The position numbers were made by a program, and so were the translations under genes. Shown here piece after piece: positions 21,460-32,467 of a stretch of DNA of 64,000 nucleotides. Every line of letters begins with the position of its first letter. Within the stretch, counting starts at the first letter, position 1. A model generated the notes under the pieces. The model ran no database searches, was not told the DNA's origin, and was given only the letters and a program-made list of their open reading frames with translations. This DNA comes from Drosophila persimilis (lineage: Eukaryota > Arthropoda > Insecta > Diptera > Drosophilidae), in contig NW_020825317.1 of assembly GCF_003286085.1 (NCBI RefSeq), positions 1,302,001 through 1,366,000 of the forward strand, given 5' to 3'.

Positions 21460-22200
21460 ATGGTTGGTAGTCGTCATTTGCGAAGATTAGTTAAGAAAGA
21501 AAGGGATGAGATAGCTAGAAAATTAGAACTTGTCCAACGCCAAGGATTAGAAAGGGAAAATCAGAGAGAATTAGATAGCGCAGAGCTAGTTATACAAGAA
21601 AATAATGAAGTAGTGCAGGAAGATATTGGAATAGTGCAGGATGGCTTAGACTCAGAAATTGAAAAGGAAGATCTGAATTCAAAATTAAAAAAGTGGTTTG
21701 TGAAGCACAAACCGAAGCGTAGTTGCGTCTAAGATTTGATTAAGATTTTAAATGAAGAAAATGTGAACGTTAGGCCTTTTTATAGATTTAATTGCAATGA
21801 AAAGCCTGAAATAATGCAAATAGGAGGCGGCTCTTATTTGCATATTGGTTTATCAAAGCAATTAAACAAATTATCGGTGATTCAGAATCTTCCCGATATA
21901 TTAAGTATTGATGTTAATGTTGACGGGCTTCCATTATTTAAAAGTTCTCGTGCACAATTGTGGCCTATTTTAATTAGAGTAAACAATTTAAACAAATGTC
22001 CGGTCTTCCATTCCGGCCATTTAATTCCGAAGAGTTTTTGTCAAAGTACACAAATGAGTTGTCCGATTTAAAGGCAAATGGACTCACCATTCAAGATAAA
22101 ACTGTTCACTTGGAAATTTGAGCTGTTGTTTGCGATGCTCCTGCAAGAGCATTTGTTACAGGCAGTCATTTGAAGAGGAATTAGGAAAGATTTTTATTAT
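21460..22200 (+). pseudogene. decayed DNA-transposon-associated protein (NVDGLPLFKSS family)
   Basis: Starts ATG at 21,460 with a Lys/Glu-rich segment. A TAA at 21,730 is followed in frame by a second block with IGGGSYLHIGLSKQL, then VDGLPLFKSSRAQLWPI. After further frame loss, a CDAPARAFV motif lies near 22,135-22,160. I recognise this motif order from uncharacterised transposase-like proteins repeated in insect and cnidarian genomes; I cannot name the superfamily. Three or more disabling changes make this a relic. It lies 1 kb upstream of a DUF4806-like spliced relic, possibly its former partner gene. Confidence 0.45.
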
Positions 22201-22624
22201 AGGTAGAATAATTAAAAACATTAGATGTTTTTATAGTGAACCATTAAGTTCGACTTAGTTAGGTATATACCTAGTCAATTTAGAAGCACCAACGGAGCTG
22301 GAAAAGTTTTCGGTAGAAGACTTTGAACGGAAAGCCGTTGCCCTGCCATATAAAGGAGAACTAGTTTTAGCTCCGTTGTTGAATTTTCCATAGGTTTATT
22401 TGCTACCTTTACTTATTTTCATTTGTAGTATTTTTTGCTTATTTTTAAATGCATAAAATGGAGGTGTTTAGTCCGTAGGAGTAATTGAATTACGAATCGG
22501 GCATATCTTTAGCGCCGGCGCTAAAGATATCTTTGGAAGATTCACCGGCCAAGGTCCGACAAACCAAAAAAAAAAATATATATATATATATTTTGCAAGA
22601 GACGAATTTTCTTTATATTTTCAG

Positions 22625-23400
22625 TATGGAAAATACACAAAATCAAAAAATTCGGCGTTTAATCATTGATGCAGAGCGTAAGTATATAATTTTTGTGCTT
22701 GATGTATGAAATAAGTATTGACCCAATTAACATTGTTTTCACAGAACCTGTGCCAGAAGAATAGCAAATTTCGCGTAAGTACATGAATTTTTAATTACTT
22801 TGTGTACAATTGTGTACAACTATAAAAATTTTTATTGCAGTTCCGGCAGAGCACCGTATAATGGCTGCAATTTCTAGTCTGGAATAGAAAGTTGATGTTC
22901 TATCTGAAACATTGGCGGAGGCGGTGGCTCTGCTCAAACTTCAGATTAAAAAAGAGCCAGACGTACAAAATTTCATACAATTTCCGATAGAGTCGACGAT
23001 GGAGTTGGAGCATTTCAACTCTATTATAACTCCAGAGCTTACCGATTGTTTATGTGAGTGGTAGCCTATCCTTCTATGACAGCTAGTTGTTATTTTTTCA
23101 TTATTTTCTTTTATTAGATCAACAAAATAAGGAGCTTATTGGGGACGAGCTCATCGATGGCAATGTGGACGGTACGTCGGGGAAGAGTTCTTTAAAAAAT
23201 GTTAAAGAATTTTACTATGTCCTGGAATGTAGGTTTAAAAAAAACCTTAAAAATTCATTATAATTAATTAATTAATATATCTATATTATTTCAGCGGCGG
23301 TGAACATGAAAATACCCTAGGAGCCAGCAGATAAAGTAATAAGGAAGACTATTCATAATATTAAGAATAGTTACTTTCAAAAGGGCGCAAAGGAATAAAA
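22625..23400 (+). pseudogene. spliced DUF4806-like gene relic
   Basis: Exon 1 begins ATGGAAAATACACAAAATC at 22,625 and ends at a GTAAGTAT donor. Further candidate exons lie between CACAG, TTGCAG, TTATTAG and TTTCAG acceptors and GTAAGT, GTGAGT and GTACGT donors; the last ends near 23,397 in TAA. The 22,840-23,055 exon encodes LSETLAEAVALLKLQIK, FPIESTMELEHFN and ELTDCL, a layout like DUF4806 domains, and contains an in-frame TAG at about 22,885. The C-terminal exon encodes VIRKTIHNI. Same family as 2453-3270 on the minus strand. Probably inactive. Confidence 0.4.
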
Positions 23401-23495
23401 AATACAAAGCATCCGTAGACAATAATGAATAATAATAAATAAAAATAATTGGAAAAATAAACAATTGAATGTATTACTTTTTATATTAAATGCAT

Positions 23496-23580
23496 GATTT
23501 TTCGTGAAAAATCATCACTTATTAAGTGCATGATTTTTCGGCTAAAATCATCGCTTATTAAGTGCATGATTTTTCGCAAC
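23496..23580 (+). repeat. short tandem repeat, GCATGATTTTTCG units
   Basis: Three copies of a ~38-bp unit GTGCATGATTTTTCG...AAAATCATC.CTTATTAA directly after the DUF4806-like relic. Each unit can form a small hairpin (GATTTTTCG...AAAATC). Confidence 0.7.
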
Positions 23581-24075
23581 GCTCGATGACAATGTCATCG
23601 ATTATGCTCAGGACATCTCCATGTTAAAGTAAACAGCTCAGCGTATGGCCGGTCATCGACTATGTCATCGGGGGTAGTGAGGCGGTCATCGACGTGTCAG
23701 CTGGGTCATCGATAACCCGTACTGCAGGGATATGTTGGTATTTCACAATGACGTTACATATACACACAAGCTCTTTGTATGTATATCGACAGGCTCACAC
23801 AGATTCCTGATGCAATTTCTCGTAGCTCTTTTTCTTAGGTTCACTAAGATTCCTGATCGCTCAACTTTGAATCCGTCTGCCACGTAGAAAAGGATGACAT
23901 CCGTAATATGCAATCTGCTTTGTCACATACACCTTTGGGAACACATCCTATTGCAACCTTTCCGCTCTACATATAACAAACTCTAATGATCCCACTTCTG
24001 AATTATGGTGTTTATTGATAATAAAAGTTGAAAAACAAATTTGTGTGTTAGACCTTTTAAAATTAGTGTTTTATG
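23581..24075. other. intergenic DNA before the mdg3-like element
   Basis: No gene. Repeated GTCATCGA phrases at 23,588-23,715. A 13-bp match to the sense 3' end of tRNA-Leu (ATCCCACTTCTGA) lies at about 23,990, the complement of part of the downstream element's primer site. Confidence 0.4.
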
Positions 24076-24368
24076 TGTAGCAAGGTAATAATTAATGAGG
24101 CATTCAACTAGTATTTAAAATAGCATACAGCGCGCATTGGTATTTACCGAACCATCGATACACTCGGCGGGAAATACCAATAGTGAGATATCGGATAAGA
24201 AACATCGATAATAGAGTAAGTTCACTTTGTAAATGGCGATTGTGAGAGACAGACGCGCAGCTAATAAAAAAGAGTTATATCAAATCGCCGGGCTTGTGTT
24301 TTTATACCTAGACAGTTCACCCACGCACCGATATTGGTCACTACAATTCCCGGGTTAGACGGCCTACA
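24076..24368 (+). mobile_element. 5' LTR, mdg3-like element
   Basis: TGTAGCAAGGTAATAATTAA to GGTTAGACGGCCTACA, 293 bp. It contains two ATCGATA boxes (CCATCGATACAC and AACATCGATAATAG) that could bind DREF or BEAF, and a possible initiator region near 24,300. Confidence 0.9.
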
Positions 24369-24386
24369 ATTTCAGAAGTGGGATAG
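24369..24386 (+). promoter_or_regulatory. putative primer-binding site (tRNA-Leu-like)
   Basis: ATTTCAGAAGTGGGATAGG follows the LTR. TCAGAAGTGGGAT equals the complement of the 3' part of tRNA-Leu, but the TGGTG that would pair with the CCA end is not present. Tentative. Confidence 0.4.
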
Positions 24387-24461
24387 GATCAACCGCCGCC
24401 AGTGAAAAATACCAAAAATTTTTCTTTTCTCGTCCGTCGAAGACGCCATCGCTGAAAAAAC

Positions 24462-27400
24462 ATGTCGGACTTGGTCGGCACGGAGGAGTTCTCGGCCGCC
24501 CAGCTGCGCGGATGGCTGGAGTCCCTCAATCTACCAAAAGGTGGAAGCAAAGCTGCCATGGCAGCGAGACTTAACGAAATACCAGTAGAGCTGCGGGGAC
24601 AGGGACCACCGGCAGCCGAAACATGCGAAAACGAGAGGGAAGATGAGGCAGCCGCAGAGCAAGACTCGACGAAGAGCGAACGCAAAGAGAAGAACGAAAA
24701 AGCACCGCAAGCGCCTGGGCACAACAACAACCACGGCGAATATCGAGCAGAGGTTGAAATGTTAAAATTGCAAATCGAGCTGCTGAAGCTGCAGTGCGAG
24801 AGGGAGAAGGAAGGGAGAGGAGAGAACACAACACCAGCCGCCAACAATGACGCTGGCGTCATGTTGCTAAATGCCGCCAAAGACATGTTGCCAACATATC
24901 ATGGCAACATTTCTGGAAACAACGATGACGTCACAACTTGGATCGCGCAGTTTAAGGCCATCGCAAAAGTGAACAAACTGAAGGATGAGAAGCTACTAAT
25001 GCTGCTAATGTCGAAGCTTAAGGACAAAGCATTGGTGTGGCTGCATTCGAGTCCGGAGCACATGTCGTTGCCAATCGATCAGTTGTTGAAAGTCATGGAA
25101 GACACTTTCCATCCCAAGGAAAGCAAACTGTTGCTCCGTCGCAAGTTCGAGTCCCGTTCATGGGCACGTGACGAGGAGTTCTCGATGTACTTCAACGCCA
25201 AAGTGTCGCTGGCATCCCGCATAGTCATTGACGATGAGGAGTTTATTGACGGAGTCATCGAAGGTATCCCAGATGTAGGCCTGCGTAGGCAAGCCCACAT
25301 GCAGTGCTTTGGTGCTCCACATCAACTACTCAAGGCGTTCGAGAAGATCATGCTGCCAAAGAAGTACGGTTCAACTGAAGGGGCAAACACTGGAGCCTCG
25401 CCAACACCCATTCGCTGCTACAACTGCAACTCTTTGGGCCACGTGGCAGGGGAGTGCCGCAAGCCCAAGCGCGAAAGAGGAGCGTGCTACGGATGCGGCA
25501 GCATGAGTCACCAGGTGTCACACTGTGACGAAAAGAAGTACAAGGTACATAACGATTACATATACAAATTTAATATATCCATTAGCAATTACAATAACAA
25601 ATGCTTGTCCTTAGATTGCCTCATCGACTCAGGTAGCCCAATAAGTTTTATAAAGTTATCATGTCTAGAGCACCAGTCGGAAAATAATCTAAATAAAGCG
25701 GAAGAGCGCTCACGATTAAGTTCGAATGAAATCAAAGAAGATGATTTAAGTTTATATAAGTTTAACAAAGACAAGAAAAACAGAGAAATTGGATTTATTT
25801 TGAATAAAAATGCGGATTACGCTTATGTTGGACTAAACAATAGCAAACTTAACATCTTTGGTAAAATACCCAGTTTTGTAATTATTAACAAAAATCGAAT
25901 CAACTTTGAATTACTAGTAGTGGCAGACGAGTCGATGGGCTATGAGGCTGTGTTAGGTAGGGATTTTATGAATTTATGCAAATTTAAAATTGTAAGTGAC
26001 ATTTGCAAGGAGAAGGAGAGTGAGACAAAAAACGAGTGTGAAATAAAAAATGAGTGTTTAGGAGAAAATGAGTGTTTAGAAGAAAATGAGTGTTTAGAAA
26101 AAAATGAGTGTTTAGGAGAAAATGAGCGTTTAGAAGAAAGTGAGTGTGACATAAAAAATGAGTGTTTAGAAAAAAATGAGTGTGGAATAGAGAATGAGCG
26201 TTTAGGAGAATATGAGTGTGAAGTAAAAGATGAGGGTGGTAAAGAGAACGAGCATGAAGTAGAAAGTGAAGGCAAGGTAGAAAATGAGTGTTCTGCAATG
26301 GTTGAGTGTCTGGAAGACAGCGATACCTGCGAGAGCGTAAAAGCCAATTTCAACGAACTACCAAGCCAGTATCCAGACAAAGAAAACGATTGGGAGTTGA
26401 AAGTAGGGACAGATTGTAGCCAAGAACTCGCAGGACGACTTAAATACATGTTTAGGACAGCGTATGTAAACGCAGAAAAACCAAACTTACCACAAACCAA
26501 GTGGGAAATGAAGTTGAATTTCGAACACGAAAAACCGTTTCATTGCCCACCTAGAAGACTGTCGTATAGCGAAAAAGCCCAAGTACAGAAAATGATAGAC
26601 GATTACACAGAAAAAGGTTACATCAGAACCAGTGAGTCAGAATACGTTTCGCCTATAGTACTGGTAAAAAAGAATTCGGGAGAGTTGAGACTGTGCGTCG
26701 ATTATCGCACACTTAATAAAGGAATGATAAAGGACAATTACCCAACACCTCTTATAGACGACCTACTAGATTAACTGTCAGGGAAAAGACTTTTCACCAA
26801 GTTAGACCTGAAGAATGGATACTTCCACGTATTTATGCATAAAGATTCAGTTAAATACACATCGTTCACGACCCCCATGGGACAATACGAATGGTTGAGG
26901 ATGCCGTTCGGGTTACGAAATGCATCGGCGGTGTTTCAAAGATTCACAAACAAAATTTTTGCAGACATGGTAAAGGAAGACAAAGTTATAATATACATGG
27001 ACGATATTATGGTAGCAACAAAAGATAGTGATAGTCTCATGGAAATTTTACAAGAAGTGATGAGACGATTGGTAGAGAATAAACTTGAATTAAGGATTGA
27101 TAAATGCGAATTCTTACAGTCAGAGGTTAAGTACCTGGGCTATTCCATATCGGGTAACGGAATTAAACCAGATACGAAGGGATTACAGGCAGTAAAAGGG
27201 CTCCCAGTCCCCACGAAAACGAACGAAGTGCAGAGTTTCTTAGGGTTATGTTCTTACTTTAGACGGTTTGTAAAAGATTTTTCTACGAAAGCTAAGCCCC
27301 TTTATGATTTGGTCAAAAAAGACAGGAAGTTTGAATTCGGTATCATAGAACTAGAATGTTTCGAACAACTCAAAAGTAATTTGTTGGAAGCACCGATCTT

Positions 27401-29090
27401 GGCACTTTACAATCCCAGAGATCCGACAGAATTACATTGCGATGCAAGTTCGTTAGGTTTCGGGTCAATTCTAATGCAGAAGAAGGGTGATTGCAGAATG
27501 CACCCGGTGTTCTATTTCTCCAAGCGGACAACAATTACCGAAGCAAAATACCACAGCTTTGAACTGGAGACACTAGCGATAATTTATGCACTACAACGGT
27601 TTAGAGTATACGTGCAAGGCATACCCTTCAAAATAGTGACAGACTGCAACGCGCTAACTATGACTCTAAACTAAAAAGAACTCAATCCACGCATTGCCCG
27701 CTGGGCGTTAGAGTTACAAAATTATGACTACAAGTTAGAGCACAGGTCAGGAAGCAGAATGCAACACGTAGATGCGCTAAGCAGAGCCATTCAGATACTC
27801 ACGGTAGACACAAACACCTTTGAAGAGAATTTAATTATATGCCAAAACAGAGATAACAAACTGATGGAGCTGAGAGAAACGTTACAGAAATCAGAACACA
27901 AACATTATGAGATGAGAAACGGAATAATATACAGGAAAAAAGAGAACAATACTATCCTATTCTGCGTACCCGAGGAAATGGAAGGCCACGTACTCTATAA
28001 GTACCACGATGAACTAGGGCACGTCTGTATAGACAAGATGACCGACGCTATATCGAAAAGCTACTGGATCTCAAACGTAAGGTATAAAGCCAAGCGACAC
28101 ATTGAAAACTGTCTAAAATGCATAGCGTACTCAGCAAAACACGGAAAAGAGGAAGGGTTTTTACACAACATACCAAAAGGGTCAGGACCATTCGAGGTAG
28201 TACATATCGACCATTTCGGGCCAGTCGACAAAGGCAGGGCCAACAAACATGTTTTAGTAGTAATAGACGCGTTCACCAAATTCGTAAGACTTTATACGAC
28301 CAAAACCACTAGCACAATGGAAGCAGTAATTGCAATGAAAGATTATTTCCGAGCTTACAGTAGACCCAGATGTATTGTGTCAGACAGAGGAAGCTGTTTC
28401 ACGTCAAAAGAGTTTGAAGAATTCTTAGAACAGAGCAATGTTAAACACGTAAAGATAGCAACAGGGTCGCCACAGGCCAACGGGCAGGTAGAAAGGGTGA
28501 ACAGAAGTTTGGGACCCATGATTGCAAAGCTTGTTGACCCGGAAAAAGGATTACATTGGGATATGGTAGTAGAAACAGTAGAACACGCGATGAACAACAC
28601 AATTCAAAGAACAATTAATGAACACCCGAGTAGAATGTTGTTTGGGGTCGTACAAAAAGGAAAGGTTTCTGATTTACTAAAAGGTCATCTAGACGAACTA
28701 ACCGAACAACGGGCAACAAGGGATCTAGAAAAGATTAGAGCAGTAGCAGGCACTCATCAGGAAAAAATACAGTCTTATAACAAACAAGCAGCAGATTCAA
28801 AGCGAAGGGAGCCACACGTGTACGTAGATAATGATCTAGTTATGGTGAGAAATTTCGACACTCATATAGGGGTGTCTAAAAAGCTTATCCCGAAGTTCAA
28901 AGGACCTTATAAGATATCAAAGGTGTTAAAAAATGATAGGTATTTGCTAGAAGATGTAGAGGGGTTTCAACAATCAAGGATCCCGTATAAAGGAGTTTGG
29001 GCGGTTGCAAATATGAAGCCGTGGATTGAAAATGGTAATAATGCAAATGTCACAGGGAATCAAAATGAAGAAAATGATTGTAATACGTAA
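24462..29090 (+). pseudogene. gag-pol polyprotein of mdg3-like element, two in-frame TAA stops
   Basis: A single frame of 1543 codons counting the stops. N-terminus: SAP-like DNA-binding motif (residues ~10-40, QLRGWLESLNLPKGGSKAAM). Next come a Glu/Lys-rich coil, Gag, and two CCHC zinc knuckles (~residues 313-355, CYNCNSLGHVAGEC and CYGCGSMSHQVSHC). Protease has LIDSGS. A Cys/Glu-rich tandem repeat linker (26,028-26,300) precedes RT (YMDD at ~27,000), RNase H (HCDASS) and integrase (HHCC; D, D, E in HIDHFG, VSDRGS, GQVERVN). TAA at 26,772-26,774 lies early in RT and TAA at 27,672-27,674 at the end of RNase H; the frame is otherwise unbroken. It should encode particle proteins and enzymes for retrotransposition but can now give only a truncated product unless the stops are read through. 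Confidence 0.9.
26028..26300 (+). repeat. in-frame 18-bp tandem repeat in PR-RT linker
   Basis: More than ten imperfect copies of GAAAATGAGTGTTTAGAA, encoding NECLEE/NECLGE/NECLEK hexapeptides. The product is very acidic with a Cys every six residues. It lies between protease and RT, where related elements have a short linker. A long antisense ORF here is a by-product of the repeat. Confidence 0.85.
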
Positions 29091-29197
29091 ACTTAGAATG
29101 TTAAGAGTAAACCACACCCAACTGTAATAAATAAACCTATCTAGAAACTAACTTAAATGTAAGGAGTTCAGGAGCACTCCGGTCAGGATGGCCGAAT

Positions 29198-29490
29198 TGT
29201 AGCAAGGTAATAATTAATGAGACATTCAACTAGTATTTAAAATAGCATACAGCGCGCATTGGTATTTACCGAACCATCGATACACTCGGCGGGAAATACC
29301 AATAGTCAGATATCGGATAAGAAACATCGATAATAGAGTAAGTTCACTTTGTAAATGGCGATTGTGAGAGACAGACGCGCAGCTAATAAAAAAGAGTTAC
29401 ATCAAATCGCCGGGCTTGTGTTTTTATACCTAGACAGTTCACCCACGCACCGATATTGGTCACTTCAATTCCCGGGTTAGACGGCCTACA
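29198..29490 (+). mobile_element. 3' LTR, mdg3-like element
   Basis: 293 bp, TGTAGCAAGG to GGCCTACA, followed by the TATG duplication. About 98-99% identical to the 5' LTR by eye. Confidence 0.9.
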
Positions 29491-29494
29491 TATG

Positions 29495-30140
29495 TAACCT
29501 TTGTTTTTGTTCCTTTTTTGTGCATGATTTTTATGTTTACTTAAAGTTTTAGTTGTGTTCCCCCCGATACGCCCATAGATTTTATATTCATTGTATTAAT
29601 CTAAGTCTTAACTTAATAAAAGTGCTCAAGTCAACTGCAGAAACTTGCACATGTGCGTGAAATGTTGAATAGTCTAACACATCTTATTTTTTCAAGGTCG
29701 AATTTGCCCAGCAGAGCCACCGTGTTTGTTTTGTGTACAGTGTGTTTGTATTCGTCTTTAATTGTGGTGTACAATTTGTATAAAAAAGCTCTTAATATTT
29801 AATATTTTATTAAAATTTGTTGTTTTTAACTTTTAATTTGATTAGGCAACATACACTATTACTATAAAATCCCATTTAGGCAACAAAAAAATAATAATAA
29901 TCAGTTAACAAACTTTTTTCATAACAATACTTGAAGTGTACATATTATTTTGAGCAGCCTGACTTTGAAGTACAAATGGATATATTTTCTTTTATAACAT
30001 TATGTTATAATATAATCAAGTTTATTTGATTGAAAACAAATACCTAAGGAATAATTGAGAACTAATTTTAAGTTTAATATATTGCATAAAACCGTTTTCT
30101 GTTATGTTAAAGTTTACGTAGATGTGTGTACCTATTATTA
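29495..30140. other. AT-rich intergenic DNA
   Basis: No gene recognised. Begins with the original flank of the mdg3-like insertion. Several poly-A/T stretches. Confidence 0.4.
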
Positions 30141-30149
30141 TGATTAAGT

Positions 30150-30584
30150 GTGTATGTATGTACTCTCTTTTATGGTGTAGAGATTTTTGGTCATTGTGAC
30201 GCTCGTGACTTGCACACATTAGTAGTATGCTTTAATTCAATTGTCCGTTATGCTTTTAATTTAAGTCGTTTTGACCATGTTTCCCACCTGACTCGTAAAA
30301 TACTTGACCTCAACTTGACCCCATGGATAGATTTTAGAACCTTAGTATACTTTCATAAAATTGTAACCACCCAAGAACCGATTTACCTTTACCGCAAACT
30401 TAACCCCGCTACATCACAAAGAACTAACAATTACATTTGTCCTCGAATTCAAACGCTTTGCTCGAAGAGGCAGTTCTTCATTAATGCTATTCGCTTATGG
30501 AACAATCTTCCCCATAGCACTAAAACCATTAGGAGCGCAACTCAATTTTACTTTAAAGTCAAAAAACATTTAGGTAATCAATAA
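30150..30584 (+). pseudogene. C-terminal fragment of a LINE-type reverse transcriptase
   Basis: The open frame encodes the conserved tail found after RT in jockey-type non-LTR elements: FNSIVRYAFNL, a central DHVSHLTR, FHKIV and a terminal RQFFINAIRLWNNLP. It ends naturally at TAA, followed by an A-rich tail (30,600-30,690) typical of LINE 3' ends. Everything upstream (endonuclease, RT palm) is missing, as with 5'-truncated LINE insertions. The first ~15 codons are chance sequence. Confidence 0.6.
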
Positions 30585-30689
30585 AATTAAATTAACAAAT
30601 TCATTAAAAAAAAATAAAAAAAATAATAGAAAAACAAATAAAATAGTAGAATAAATAATTAAAATTTAAAAAGTAATCAAAATTTTGTA

Positions 30690-31000
30690 AAAACAATTAT
30701 AAGTGTAAGCTTTTCAAAAATGTTAAATGTATCCATTAGATTAGTGACTAGCGCATTAAACATAAGTGTAAACTTGTAGCGTTAGGATAATGCATGAAAT
30801 AAATTTGTAAATTTGTATGTCAGTGCGTATTCGCACACCTACATATTTTTAATTTATCGTGCTCAAAAAAGGGCACAAACACTGAAAAAGTACGAGACGT
30901 TATAACTGCTGTACAATAGCAGTATGTATACATATGTATGTGATGCAAAGCCAACGGAGATGAACAATTTAAATGAATGTTTAGAAAGTGGTTTTAAAAA
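30690..31000. other. non-coding AT-rich segment
   Basis: Between the LINE tail and the next transposon-protein relic; nothing recognisable besides an ATACATATGTATGT microsatellite at 30,927-30,942. Confidence 0.4.
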
Positions 31001-31004
31001 AAAA

Positions 31005-31640
31005 ATATTTCGAATTTGGCTTATCTCCACTTCATGCAAAGATAAGATTCTTCGAATACTTCTTACACCTTTCGTATAAGTCGGACATTAAAATGTGGCA
31101 GGCTAGAGGACCCCAATAAAAATGCAAAAGGATTTTCGGGATAAAATGGGCTTAATAGTATACCAGCCTATAGATGGAGGTAAAGGAACCTCCAACGATG
31201 GCAATGAAGCAAGAACATTTTTTTCAAATCCACGGTTGGCTTCAGAAATGACAGGTCTTAATAAAAATCTGATCCATCATTGTGCCACGTTACTTCAAGC
31301 TTTAGCATCGGGACTTAAAATCAGTGTGGAAAAATTCAATGAATATGCGCTAGATACCGCCAAAGTGTGTATCAAGGAGTATCCCTGGTACTCTTTGCCG
31401 GCAACAGTCCATAAGGTGCTCATTCATGGATCTGCTGTTATAGAGCACGCAATCGTAAAAATTGGAGAACTTTCGGAGGAAGCTGCAGAGGCGAAAAATA
31501 AAGAAATGAAGAAAAGTAGACTGAATCATACCCGCAACATTTCACGAATATTAACAAATATGGATATACTAAATTACCTATATTTACGGTCCGACCCATA
31601 TATGTATTACTAGGCAGAGAAGGATTCCAAAAAAAGACAA
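31005..31640 (+). pseudogene. decayed insect transposon-associated protein (GLSPLHA/GNTNDGN type)
   Basis: Starts mid-protein with EFGLSPLHAKIRFFEYF in frame before a TAA (~31,115). An open frame 31,122-31,613 follows with SNDGNEARTFF, KVLIHGSAVI, IGELSEEAAEAKN, NHTRNISR and SDPYMYY. These motifs form an uncharacterised protein family repeated in arthropod genomes and linked with DNA transposons (from memory; superfamily unknown to me). The premature stop, missing N-terminus and a stop after SDPYMYY show it is not functional. Confidence 0.45.
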
Positions 31641-31934
31641 TTCAAAGTTATTTGATTAAGTTTATAGTTTGCTTGAGGAGCCGTTGTAGAATTTTGTATT
31701 ATTTTGAAACTACAACCCTTGTAAATATTTTTCAGCATTTAAATTGCTCATAAATTGTTATTGTTTATTTATTTGTTACATTTTATTAATTGAGGTTAAT
31801 TGGTTGGCAGTTTTTTGCCAGTAAAAATACTATTTCAGAGGCTTGGTAAAACTTTCAGCTCTCTACTGCTATTAGAAGTATTTTTGGTAAGTATTTGGAA
31901 GTATTCCGCTTTCATACAAGCGGAACCACAGTGC

Positions 31935-32238
31935 AATGCTAGTTTTCATTATTCTAAACAAATACTCAGGGCAACAAATTCCTGATGAAAGTAATCTCAG
32001 AAAGAGCTACTTGGAAAAATCATATCAAAAATCAATCCGAAAAATTCGCGATGGTATCAAAAACGAAATCGTTTGGATAGCAGTGGACGAAACAACGGAT
32101 AAGCAACAAGCAAACACACACAATGTCTCGAATTTGATTGTAGGAACATTGAGGGAAAAGGAATCTTATGCTCATTTGTATTATTTTTTAATGAATTCAT
32201 TACGAATAATACACGAGTTTTCAAAGTCCAAATATTGA
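31935..32238 (+). pseudogene. hAT-type transposase fragment
   Basis: Encodes IPDESNLRKSYLEKSY and VWIAVDETTDKQ followed by NLIVGTL, which match the start of the hAT catalytic domain (the D in DETTD is the first catalytic Asp). Upstream codons in another frame (31,800-31,930) may belong to it. The remainder of the transposase is missing. Confidence 0.6.
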
Positions 32239-32406
32239 AAAAATGTACTACAAAAAAAGATTTATTTTGAAAGCTTAATTTTTTACAGATGGTAAATGGC
32301 TAATGCTACAAAATGGATCCGATTTATAGCTGCTTATCAACTTTTCAGAATGGCAAAATTCAGAAAAACAAAAATTATTAAACAATTTTAAAGTACCAAA
32401 TCTATA

Positions 32407-32455
32407 AAAAACGAGGGGGAACGTTGTGAGTTGCTGCTACGACCGCAACTCTACA
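32407..32455 (-). repeat. DINE-1-like repeat, copy H, 3' end only
   Basis: AACGAGGGGGAACGTTGTGA plus GTTGC...GCAACTC is the reverse of the repeat's 3' terminal hairpin. It is cut at 32,467 by insertion of the young gypsy-family element; the flank at 40,329 does not continue the repeat. Confidence 0.65.
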
Positions 32456-32467
32456 TATATGTATGTA

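Larger units (their letters stand above)
24072..29494 (+). mobile_element. mdg3-like Ty3/gypsy LTR retrotransposon with TATG duplications
   Basis: LTRs at 24,076-24,368 and 29,198-29,490 (293 bp each, TG...CA) enclose one gag-pol frame. TATG flanks both sides (24,072-24,075 and 29,491-29,494). The LTRs differ at about four positions by eye (GAGGCATTC/GAGACATTC; AGTGAG/AGTCAG; GTTATATC/GTTACATC; CACTACAA/CACTTCAA), so the insertion is fairly young but not newest. No env gene. The Pol motifs (FYFSKRTT, KYHSFELETLAI, INEHPSR) are those of the mdg3/micropia/blastopia group. Confidence 0.9.

Noticed and set aside
24060..24120. Internal tRNA gene near the tRNA-Leu-like match
   Set aside because: Only 13 bases match; no A-box/B-box or cloverleaf.
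25940..26500. 186-codon minus-strand ORF rich in SFSSKHSF repeats
   Set aside because: Antisense shadow of the 18-bp tandem repeat in the mdg3-like linker; no independent coding signal.
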